The notes under the pieces: model-generated
Database searches by the model: none
What the model was told of the DNA's origin: nothing
What the model saw: only the letters and a program-made list of their open reading frames with translations
Program-made: the position numbers and the translations under genes
Part shown: one piece after another, positions 46,206 through 57,075 of the stretch
Layout: every line of letters begins with the position of its first letter
How positions within the stretch are numbered: position 1 is the first letter of the stretch
Assembly (NCBI GenBank): GCA_965153455.1
Contig: OZ234500.1
Location: 6,696,001 to 6,760,000, forward strand
DNA: 64,000 nt
From: Sphagnum compactum
Lineage: Eukaryota; Bryophyta; Sphagnopsida; Sphagnales
Reading direction: 5' to 3'

Positions 46206-46679
46206 GTTTCCACCAGTGTTGGGTGGGTCTCTAGTTTTTTATCACAACCATCAGGTCCCGGTATGAGACTGTTTAGAAAGACCTGACCCGGTTCTTTTTT
46301 ATATTTTCAAGACCCAGGCAGGGATTCAAAAATTTGCAAAAAATAATTTCACCTGGGTTATTATAAAGCACCGGTTCTCAGACATGTGATACCAGTTGGT
46401 TTTCAAAGCCAATTTTTGCATACCGGCTATTACAAATTTTATTATCTCGAAATTAATTTTAATGTTCAATTTATTTTTTTTAATTACACCAAAAAATGAA
46501 AATTCTGAAAAAAAAATTTCAACATTTTATATGTCCACTATTTCATCTTCTTCAAATGAACCTTCAAATTCTTCTAACTCCTCTTCAAAACCTAAATTTG
46601 TTTGAATTAAGTCTACTAAATAGAAAGGCAATTTACATCCATCTTTAAGGATAACTTGGCCAATTTTTGCTCACAAAAA

Positions 46680-48867
46680 TCAAATTTTCTAAGTTTTTTT
46701 TATTGTAAATGATATTTGTTTAGGTTTGTAAGTATGTTCGCTAAAGAAAAAAATTCGTTCTGTTTCAATTTGTGACTTTATGATGCCTAAAATTTGACGA
46801 GCCAAAAAATCAATTGTAAGAAATAGGGTTTCATGTTTTCCCCACCATTGAAGAGGACATTTGATGTCTTTGGGATCCACTTGGTAACATTTGAAAATCA
46901 ATATTTTTTTATGACAAGTTCCTTTTGATGGTTCACTTGTGGATGCAGTCTATTGAAAAATATCCAAACTAAAATCTTCATCATTTGTTTTATTTACACA
47001 TCCAACACGTTATGTCATTGGATGCAAATCATGATAACACTTCAAAAGCATAGGATACAAAGTTCTCCTAACATATTCATCCACAATACTTACACCTTCC
47101 TCTCAACCAACAAAAAAGATATTAGACGAATGTTTTTGAATCTAGGGTCTAGCATCAAAGACAACATGTTGTGAACTTTTTTTCTTCATATTTAAAAAAA
47201 AAAAAAAAAGAATCCAAAACACCACAAACTTCTTTTCTCATGTTGGAAGCAAACAAAGATAATTCAAAAGCTATCCCAAAATCCTCATTAATCAAACTGA
47301 CTAAAGCAAATAGGTTTGTAATTTCCTCCGTGAATTTTAAGCACATAGTAATGGTAGATTGTAATGCATTAGAAAGCAACTAGTGGCTCCTAGATTGGTT
47401 CAAAACACCAGTAGTCACAATAGAAGATAATGATCCACAATTATTTTAGAGATGTGCCAAGTAAGAAGAGGAGGCACTCTTCCATTTATTCTAATAGTAT
47501 TCTGCCTATAACAAAGAATAATAACATCTTTGAATTACAACGCTTCTTGAAACATAATGATTTTGTTGGCAAATCTGCAAACAAATTGAAAATTTCAATG
47601 TTAGAAGATTTAATTAAAACAAATCAATAAAAAACATAAAAGACAATAGTTTTGGGAAAAAATTACAATAGATTAAATAATCACTTTGTGTTCATTGGAG
47701 TATTTAATTTTCTTGGAGGTAAATTCGAATATGAACAAGCCTTGTTCCATTCCTGTCTACCCTTTCCAAAAAATTTAAGCCAAGTTATACATTTCTACAA
47801 ATCTGATTGGGCAGATTTGGTTGAAACAAACTTGAGATTCCTAGAAACTTTTTTGTTAACAATAGCATATTAACATGTTTTGGAAAAAGCATGGCCAAAA
47901 CAAGAACCTTGAAAACTTTCATCTAAACCAAGGACTTCACAATTTACAACAAATTTTAAAACAATTGTCATAGTATTTAAATTTGAGCCTTCATCTTTAA
48001 CATAGGTAATGATTTTTGTTTCTAGCCCATATTGATAAAGCAATTTTGTCGAATTGTTAGCTAATGCTTGTGCAATAATTTCTATTGTTTCCAACAAACC
48101 AATAGTTACTTGTTTGGGTTGTTGATCAAATCCCAAAAAGTTTATAACAAAAGCAAATATATCATGCACACCCTTTGACATCCACAAGTCAAAGCTTGTT
48201 ATGGCAAAAATACAATCTGTTAATTTTGGGAAAACAATATTTGTTTTGTTTTTTCGCCCAAGTTGGGTAATTTTTATGAAAAAAATTATTTTCTAGTAAG
48301 GAACATAACTCTAGGAGACAAATGTAATATTAAACATTTAAACCATACGTGTTTTCAACAAACTACAATGGTAAGTTACTTTTCACAATCAAAAGGCCAA
48401 GTCTTGCAAAAAGTCTTTTTGTTGCACATCATTTTTTTTAAACGTTCTTTTATAACAAAAAATGCAAATATTGCACTTGATGGAACATTTGGCCTTTTCT
48501 TTGCAGGTTGTTTTTCAACATTTCCTATTATTTCATTGTTAATTTCTTTTTCAATTTTTTTTGCAATTATAAAATGATCTGCATCTACATGTTTCTTAAG
48601 AGCAATTATACCATAAGTTATTAATCCTTTTCTTTCTTTAGTTCTTGGATTATGAATATTTATAGCATTATCATAACATAAAATACATCTCATGACTTGA
48701 TGGGATGCAATTTCAACTTTTTTCCCATCATTCACACAATAAATTGCCCAACATAAAGAATTTTTGTTATGCCCTCTCCAAATTTTTCTTTGAACATGTA
48801 ATTTTTGCAAATTTTTCTTCATTATTTGTTTCCCATTTTCTTCAACTTTGTTATTTCTTGTTTGCAC
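46680..48867 (-). pseudogene. Degenerate hAT transposase with BED-type zinc finger
   Basis: Reading on the minus strand from 48867 down: a BED-like finger (CILC near 48680 with HVDADH near 48575), then FDLWMSKGVHDIF near 48190 and YVKDEGSNLNTM near 48000. Next comes a stop at about 47871 followed in frame by YAIVNKKVSRNLKFVS, then LMLDPRFKN near 47150 and the C-terminal dimerisation block CPLQWWGKHETLF and QIETERIFF (46901-46690). Order and spacing fit a hAT transposase. Several stops and frameshifts show it cannot encode a full protein. Confidence 0.85.
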
Positions 48868-49479
48868 ATTTTCATTTTATACTCTTTCCACATGTTTTTC
48901 AATGTGCATTTCATTTTCATTGGTCTAATTTTCTTCAATCAAAATTAAATTTTCATTTTGACTTGCTTTCCTGCATTTTCTACCAAAATATTACCTACCC
49001 TAAAGGAGAAATTAAAAATAAATATTTTTTTGCAAAAATAAGATTCTACCAGCTATATGAAAATCAACCTAAATATTTATAAGTAATTGAAAGAAAAATT
49101 AAAAAAAGATGTTGTGCTGAAAAAATACACAATGCAATTGTGCAAATGAAATGCAATGTGTAAAAGTGAGATGCAATGTTTATAATTAAATGTACAATGT
49201 CCAAATAATTTATACACACAACAATCAAACACATTGTCAACCACCATTTGCCAAAAACATGGATATTTAAAAATCTCATCAATAAACAAATATTGAAAAA
49301 AAAGAATTCTCATTTTCCAAATTTCATTTGAAGAACTCAAATTTAAATAGCTCTTCCACACCTGCAAAAAAGTAAAGCGGGGGGCAAGCGCGGGGGGGGG
49401 GGGGGGACTACCAATTTCAAATAAGAGAAAGAAAAACAATAGTGTCGAACAAAAGGAATGAGGAACAACGAAATCATAG

Positions 49480-49815
49480 GCGAAGCAAAAAGGTACTTGA
49501 ATGAGCAATGGGCAACAACATTGAGCAAGAAGAATAGTAATGTGAAGCAAGAAGAGCAAAGTAGTAATGTGAGGCAAAAGGGGCAGCAAGTCAAACAAGA
49601 GGAATAGAGTAGCAGGTCGAGCAAGATGAGCACCATAGCAGGTCGAGCAAAAGGAGCACTAACGTCAAGTAAGAGGAGCAGGATAGCAAGTCAAGCAAGA
49701 GGAGCACAACAACAGCTTCAAGCAAGAGGAGTGCAAAGCAGCAATGACATTGATCAAGATGAGCAACAAAGCAGCAAACTCAAGCAAGAGGAACAACAAG
49801 AGCTTGAGCAAAACT
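49480..49815. repeat. Minisatellite inside the 4.07 kb hAT element
   Basis: Units of about 25-40 bp built on GTCAAGCAAGAGGAGCA are repeated roughly ten times with variation. The sequence is close to the array at 52100-52570 in the smaller hAT element and, on the opposite strand, to the 13325-14215 minisatellite. Confidence 0.8.
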
Positions 49816-50296
49816 AAAGCAAAACATTATTAAGCAAACTAACTAATCAAGCAGATTAAGCTAAACAAGTAAGAAAGAAGAGACAAAAGACGAAAAATAA
49901 TTCACACACAATGAGCAAATCATTTTGAAACACTTGCTTTATAACAAGCAACAAGTGGTGTTGCTTGCTAAACCTAAGTAAACCCTAAACTAACTACTAA
50001 TTAAACACTGACTAAATGACTAAACACTACTGATTGCTGACACCCTAATTAAGTCTAAACCTTAAAACCCTGACCTTGATTTTTTAAAATACCCTATCAA
50101 GGTTTCAATAAAATTTAAATACACATTTGATCAAGGTTTCAAAGGCTCGATTCTCACATTATATAAACCCTGTAGCCGGGTTTCATAAAGCGCATCATTC
50201 AATGTGATACCTTGAGGGATTCAAACTGAGAAATTGGCTTGAAACCTTGTCCAATTCTCACATTTTTTCTGATACCCGCCCAACATTGGTTTCCAC

Positions 50297-51852
50297 ATTG
50301 GTTAACTTATACTGTAAAAGGGTAGGTCATGTAGGTGGTTGTGTTAATAGGTAGCTACTAGTTTAGAAGATGCCTGTAGATTTTTAGCACATAAGTGAGG
50401 GCTTACTGAGTTGTGAGTAGGTAAGTAGCCAAAAACAACAAACTGACCTAACTAGTAACCACCATGGTTAGTTAGGCAACATGAACACAATGAAAAAGTG
50501 TTTCCTGTCCCTCCCAGCATCCATCCCCTCATGGAGAGCTGGTGGCTCTTGCTTCACCCTGAACCATAATGGGGGCGTCACTTGTTCCTACCGTCCAATA
50601 GGGAGACAAAGTACTTACACATGGCGCGAGGGTCAATTGTCATCTAAGCTTGCCCATCTCTCTCTAGAGGCTGGAGCCAACTTAAGGCCCACTTTACACG
50701 AGGAGTCAAGTCGAGTGTTCAACTCAAATCAAGCATTCTTATTGGTGCAAAAGTTGAAATCAGTCCCAAGGGCTTTACACTAAGAGTGAAGGTTGAAATT
50801 TTTTTTTCAAAATTCAATCTGCCTCAAGTTACTAATAAATGTTGAACTTTATGGTCTTGTATTGGCCCCAAGGGTAAAAAAGGGGTACTATGGAATTTGA
50901 GCAGCCAATTTGCAACCCTTAGGTCCAATGTTCCAGCATTTATTAATTTCCTAATGTCAATGTACTGGCATTTATTAGTAACTTGAGGCAAAACAACAAG
51001 CCAAAAATGCTTGAAGTTGATTCTTGACTTCTCCTCTTACTACTTAGGGCTCCCCATTGTGCATTCTGAGCTTTCAGGTGTGGTCATTTGTTTCAACTTC
51101 GATCCTTTCTTTTTTTCTTCTCTTGTTCCCTTGCCGGGTGTTTTTCCTTTAGTTTTTTATTTATTTGTTTAGAAATGTTCAAAGTTGACCCCAAGTTTTT
51201 TGGGCCCTGACTCCTAGTGTAAAACTGGAGAAGAGCCTTCTTCTTCATGATGCCATAAAGGCACTACCTGATTTAGCAGTGTTGGAAATCAAAGTTGGAG
51301 ATGGCTTCAAAATTTATTAACCCCACTAAAATTACTAATGACTTGCCTTATTTGGACTAGGCTAATGTACTCCATTCATGAATCATGAACAGTGTCCAGA
51401 TTGTCAGATCTCTGCTTTTCCTGAACAAAGAATGTAAAGCCTCCAGATTTGGCAATCGATGGTGCAAGCAGGACAGATCTGAAGAAGTACGGTTGTTGTT
51501 GTTGTTGTTATAGCTTTCACTAAACCCAAGGGCCAAAACCCTAGCCACACAAAGCCATATGCCCATGGGCCATGATGTGTTGGAGGGGGAATTCTCAACC
51601 TCTTCTTTTCATGGACAAGTGTTCCCAAATGTTCTTCCAAACATGCTTTGTATACATAGCAGTATAAATAATAATAATAATGGGATGGTGGCAGGTGGCT
51701 GACTCATGAATGTCTGGTTCCAACTTCAAATTTCCATGGGCTGCTGTCAAACTCAATGACATCATCCACAAAATTAAAGGCATAAAATAAACAAGGTCCA
51801 TGTAATGTTGGTTATAGTAATTTTTACTTCATTTTTAAAAACATAATTGCAT
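50297..51852. other. Intervening DNA with a possible inverted-repeat element at 50686-51226
   Basis: GGCCCACTTTACACGAGGAG (50686) and GGCCCTGACTCCTAGTGTAA (51202-51221) form imperfect inverted ends (about 15 of 20 in the core) around 540 bp. The right-end text, in reverse complement, matches 11726-11775, including AAAAAACTTGGG. Short (GTT)n and (TAA)n runs occur near 51493 and 51668. No gene is visible. Confidence 0.45.
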
Positions 51853-51860
51853 GAAATTAC

Positions 51861-52937
51861 CAGTGTTGGGCGGATACAAGACTTTTTCAATATCCATCAT
51901 GTCTGGTCTATCGATTTGTTATTCACCCATTCTGGTTATTACTATTTTGAAAAAAAATTCACTTGTAATATCCTGCAACAATATAAAAATAAATTATTCA
52001 AATGCTGGATTTCAATATGGGCAAATACTTGCCAACACTAATATCCATCTCATATCTAGCATTTCAAATAACAAGACAAGAACTAGCATCAAGCGCAACG
52101 AGGGAACCATAACAATTGCGAAGAGAAGAAGCAACAAGTGTGAAGAGGGGAGTAGTAGCAAGTGTGAAGATGAGAAGTAGCAACAAGTGCAAAGAGGAGA
52201 AGTAGCAAACGCGAAGAGGGGAATAGAAGCTAGCACAACAAGAAAAAGCAACAAATGCAAAGAGCAAAAACAATAAGCATAGAAAGGAGAAATAGTAAGA
52301 ATAAAAAGAAGAAAAGTAGCAAACACAAAGAGGGGAGAAGCAATAAACACGATGAGGACAAGTAGTAAATGTGAAGAAAAAAACAACAACAAGCGCGATG
52401 AAAAAAAACAGTAAGCACAAATAAAAGAGCAGCAATAAACGTGATGAAAATAGACAAATGTGAAGAAGAAAACAACAACAATTATGACGAAGAAAATAAC
52501 AACAAGCACGATGACAAAAAAAACAACAAACTCATACAGGGGAACTAAAACTAGCACAAACAAGAGCAAAAAGAAATGCAAAGAGGAGTTAAAATACAAT
52601 GTGGGGCCTAAATTAGAGTTTCAACCCTTTTTTATTCTAGTTTTAGGATTTTTTTAGGTTTAGGGGCAACACCCACTTTTTTTTCCCCTTCTAATGGCGT
52701 ACACCTTACACCCTAAATGTAAACCCCCTTCATATCTAGATCCAAGATAAGGATCTAATATCCTACCTAGATATCAAATCTTTTACCTTGTTTGGATATC
52801 ATATGACCAAATCTCAAGATTATGAAATCCAAGGATAAGGATATCATAATTTTTAATATCTGAATTTTTTTACAAATGATATCCTTAATTACATTTGGTT
52901 AAGATGTCCAAATTTTCAGAATATCCGCCCAACACTG
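51861..52937. mobile_element. 1.08 kb non-autonomous hAT element
   Basis: The left end CAGTGTTGGGCGGATAC (51861) and the complement of the right end (CAGTGTTGGGCGGATAT, ending 52937) match at 16 of 17 bases. The 8 bp GAAATTAC flanks both sides (51853-51860 and 52938-52945). No transposase remnant lies inside. The interior is a GAAGAG/AGCAAC-rich minisatellite and a block of GGATAT-type words near 52730-52930. The ends closely match those of the 4.07 kb element, so it was probably mobilised by a related transposase. Confidence 0.94.
52100..52570. repeat. Purine-rich minisatellite inside the 1.08 kb element
   Basis: Units of 20-35 bp built on AGTAGCAACAAGTGCAAAGA and GGAGAAGTAGCAAACGCGAA recur about 15 times with drift. 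The complementary strand is open over long stretches (52012-52599, 195 codons, Phe/Leu/Val-rich), which is a by-product of the repeat. Confidence 0.85.
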
Positions 52938-52945
52938 GAAATTAC

Positions 52946-55900
52946 TTCATTTAGTTTAGCAGATTGTGTAGTGTATTTGAAGGGCACCTTACCACTCTAG
53001 CTTGTAGCAAGAGATTTTATGTAAGATCCGTAAAGGCTTGCTCCTCAATTGTGATGTTGGGCAAGGCTTTGCTATTAATGCCTTTCACTTTGGATTCAAA
53101 TTTTCACCCATAGCGATGCCTTCCCCTATGCATAACACTTTACACCTCAACATAAGATTAAAACCATGATTACATCAAAATTATATAGGAATAAATGAAA
53201 TGAAATGAAATGATTTGATTATTATGGAAAAGACATTTGAAATAAATGGAATATCAAATCATTTGGCTCCCTTACCATGTTCTAAACTTTATATCCAAAG
53301 GACTTAAACTTCTAAGTTGGTCCTAAGTGATAGGTGTCCTCCAAGATCATGTATCTTAGTTCATAAAATTGATGTTATTTCCACCAACATTGCCAACTTG
53401 GATTTGTGAGGACATTCCTAAGACATTCCTTGGACCTTTAAGAGGATGTCATAATACGGGCAAATGTCATTATAAAAATGTAGGTTCAAAGTGGTCAGTT
53501 ATGAGAAAGCGAACACTACAGTTTGATTTAAGTAACAATGGGACATCGATGGGAAACAATAGGGGGTTGATAGAAGACAACAAGTTGGTGATAAAAAACA
53601 ATAAGGGACAACAAGCTAAAAAGCAATGAAGGATGACAACAACAAGAAATGACAAAGGATGATGAAGGTTGGTAGGGAATGATGGGCTTACAAAGATTTC
53701 TTAAAGAAAACAATGGGGAGAAGTAAGGTGGACAATAGATTGTTAATGAAGCTGACAAAGGGCGACATGGTGGCATCTATTGGTGGGGGCATTGAGTGGA
53801 TGCCACCAATAGATTTATTTATTTAAAAAATATTTTTTGGTAGTGGACAAGTGATAGGAGGTAGAAGGGGACAACATTAGTACAATTCATTTTTTTCTCC
53901 CCTAAATCATGGATGATTGAAAAAACATGACGAGGGGTGTTGGGAAGGACAACAAGTATGTTAGTTAACAAGGGGTGTTGAAAAGGATGTTGGGGAGCAC
54001 TAAAAGTGATAACGACAATGCTAAGATGGACATCATCAATATGTATGTAGGAGCTTAGTGATGGACAAACAACAAAAAACAATGGAGTGGATAGGGGGGC
54101 ATTAGGAAGGACATTGGGTGCACTCGGACAAAGTAAGTCTAAATTAATGTTGGTCTAGTACATAAGATTTTGATCAATATCTATTTGGATATGCACCCAA
54201 GTATGTAGAATTGGAATTGATTAGTATCATTTTATAGAAGATTGGGGACATACTTTGGTTTGTCGTTTGTCTCCATCGATGTTATCATTGCACTTGTTCA
54301 TATTCAAAGGTTTCTTCTTATGATAAAGTCATATTCATATATGTGAATATTTTTTGCTTATGAGTATTTATATGTCAAGTTTAATAAATTTTTAAAACAA
54401 TTTGGGTTTCATATTTTGTATTGTTAATGACTTGTAAGAGTTGTAGACCACCATGTACTTTCCAATTGAACAACTCTTTTAGTTTATAGATTAGAGTCAA
54501 AAACAAGTACCGCTTTTTAGTGGCTTTTTGTTGTTCTTTTTTTCATTTAAAATAGAATGGTTCAATCATTCAAACCTAAGCCAAACTTGGCCCCTTAGGC
54601 CATTATTTTTAAAAAAATATTCTTGACATCTTTAGAAAATTCTTCTTTAATTTATTTTTGTAATTAATTTTTTAAAATATTATTATGTTAAGGTTTATAT
54701 TAAAAATTTAAAAAAAATGGTAAGCAAATAAATACTGAAAATTTCCAAAAATTGTTAAGTATGAATATTTTTACATAATAAAAATAATGGTTTCAATTGC
54801 TTTGGTGTATGTTTGCAAAATTACATTTAGAATCTTGATATGAATATTTGATATTCATATGCATATAATCTCACATTAATTGGTATGGGGTTAATATGAG
54901 TATGAAAATGCAAATGAAAACTATATGTTGACTATAAACTATAAATGCCAACTGGATAACATGAGCCACACCTACTTGCTTAGGGGATTGTTTTTGGGGG
55001 AATATGTTTTGAAATATTTTCACAAAAATTTTCAATTTTTTATTTATACTATTATGTCAAGGCTTATGTAAAAGATTTCAAGAAGTATATCATTTTCAAA
55101 AGTTTTGAACCTCATTTACAAGTCATTTTTACACTTATAAACAACCATTATAATGTTTAATGAGTGCTTTTGAAAACTTTTTATTCATTGAATTTTTTTG
55201 AATTAATTCACATGTTCCAATGACATATTAAGAACCTTGTAATATTAAAAAATCTTATATTTTTAACATTAAATTAAATTGGCACTTTTAAATGTGAAAA
55301 ATTAAACAAGCATTACACTTGTTGTGGCTCCTATTTGTGTCATTGCACCCCTACATAAACAATGATTTTGTTATAGCACAAATCCCCAACTTTCACATGA
55401 CACATGAAATTGATTTTTGGACTCCCTTACGTTTTGTACCATGATGATTACCATAACCCATGTAATATTTTTTAGAACACATTCTTGTTGTTTAATGTAG
55501 TTTTTAGGGCTTAACCCATTGCCATCCAAACTAAATGTATGCAACTTGTTGTATATCCAAGTCATTTTCAAAAGAAAGGCATGATAACATTACCCTCATT
55601 GCTATAAGCTTTATTAGGAAAAACCATGAAATACCTTCACATGTTTGCAAACCCTAATATCCCAACCTTATATACAATTTCAACATATCCTTGGAATTAC
55701 CATAACCTTGTAAATTAAACAATAGTATATAATAATGTAACAAACAAAAAATATATACAAATGACTAAAAAATAATGAATGAATAAAATGTAATTCTATA
55801 AATCGTTACTTGCAAGGGAGAAAAAACATAATGAAACTTTAAAACTTAAATGAGGAAGTATTATTCATACCTTTTATAAAAGTTGTCTTCCCTTTCTTTG

Positions 55901-56522
55901 AAAAGAGAAGAAATGAATTGAATTTACTTCATATATGTGAAACTGAAGGAAATCCCCAAATCCTACATAAATATTTCTTGTTTTATATCTACTGAACATG
56001 AATGTAATTGTGTGGCATGCGCCCCAAACAATTAGTGTCATAAAAGTTTGGCACCCTAGTCCAAACATCTCTATGTGCATATTAAGGGAAAAAATTAAGT
56101 AATTATATTTACATAGTATGCATTGATTAGGTCAAAATGGAGGTGAACTGATAGGGAATCACACGAAAAAAAACTAACCCCAAATGTAATACCTACATTT
56201 TTTCCATATTAAGGGTTGGGGTGTTCTTATTGTGCAATACCCACATCCGAGTATTGCATTTTATCTATATCTTATTTTGATATTAGCAATACCCCTCTTG
56301 AAAATACAATTTCACAATCTAAGCATTTTATGCAATGCCTTCATGTAGGTGGGGGTTGCATGTTGTTGGCAATACCCTCATTAATGTAGTTGTAAATATA
56401 TTAATCATGGCCTTAAAAATATTGTTTGAGTAAGTAATTTCAAGTTCCATGCAATATGTTTCTAGCATTTGTGGGGTCCATTGGAATGATGATTATCTAG
56501 GTAGGTGGGGTCTAGTAAATAC
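52946..56522. other. AT-rich region, no supported gene
   Basis: 53500-54120 is locally rich in GACAACAAG/AATGATGG words on the plus strand with no clear period. AATGTTGGTCTAGTAC near 54147 resembles the ends of the 56523-56755 element, but no second end was found. The rest is AT-rich without signals. Confidence 0.5.
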
Positions 56523-56755
56523 TAGTGTTGGTCTAGAATATAGGGTCAAGGACTATTAGCGTTACTAATATGAACATTAATATGAAATATTATGTTGATT
56601 TGGTATGATTTAAATCTATTACCAACTTAATACCAATAGTAGCTGGTAGGGATTTTAGTAATACCAATTTCATACTAATATATGTACTAAAACATATAAA
56701 TAGTTAATATTAATACCAACTAATATCAAAATAAATCAATAATAGACCAACATTA
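56523..56755. mobile_element. 233 bp element with short inverted ends
   Basis: TAGTGTTGGTCTA (56523) and the complement of TAGACCAACATTA (ending 56755) match at 12 of 13 bases. The flanking 8-mers GTAAATAC and AAAGTTAC are only partly alike. The interior is rich in TAATACCAA/TTAATAT. It could be an old hAT-type MITE. Confidence 0.4.
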
Positions 56756-57075
56756 AAAGTTACCTACTTTGATGGCTAACATGTAGAAAGGTGCAAGGGT
56801 GGGGGGAACTATCTACCAAGTGGATTACAATACCTTCATTAATTATTGTTGACATCACCTTGATGGTCATTTAGTGCTTAGGTAGCTAGGTAGGTAGATG
56901 GGTAAGTAGATGGGGGAAAGAATAGGGTTTTTTACTACTTAGGTAAATAATATAAATCAATTTTCACTTTTTGTGACAACCGTCAATTCTAATTTTTAGG
57001 ATCATTTTTGAAAACTTGTCAAATTCATAATGGTTTTTTCAAGTTAAAAAAAATGTCCTAGGTTTCAAACATAGT

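Larger units (their letters stand above)
46214..50288 (-). mobile_element. 4.07 kb hAT transposon with intact termini and 8 bp target duplication
   Basis: The left end CAGTGTTGGGTGGGTCTC (46214-46231) and the complement of the right end (CAATGTTGGGCGGGTATC, 50288-50271) match at 15 of 18 bases. The flanking 8 bp GTTTCCAC is identical at 46206-46213 and 50289-50296. Eight-base duplications and CAGTG-type ends are diagnostic of the hAT superfamily. A broken transposase lies inside on the minus strand, and the right part holds a minisatellite and a 15-base G-run (49392-49406). Confidence 0.93.

Noticed and set aside
49392-49406. 15-base G-run as a biological signal
   Set aside because: A homopolymer in a decaying transposon is most simply slippage, and its length may be unreliable.
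52100-52570. CRISPR-like array
   Set aside because: Units are not identical repeats with unique spacers; this is a drifting eukaryotic minisatellite.
52012-52599. 195-codon minus-strand frame rich in Phe, Leu and Val that looks membrane-like
   Set aside because: It lies wholly inside the purine-rich minisatellite of the 1.08 kb hAT element; pyrimidine-rich strands translate to hydrophobic residues without selection.
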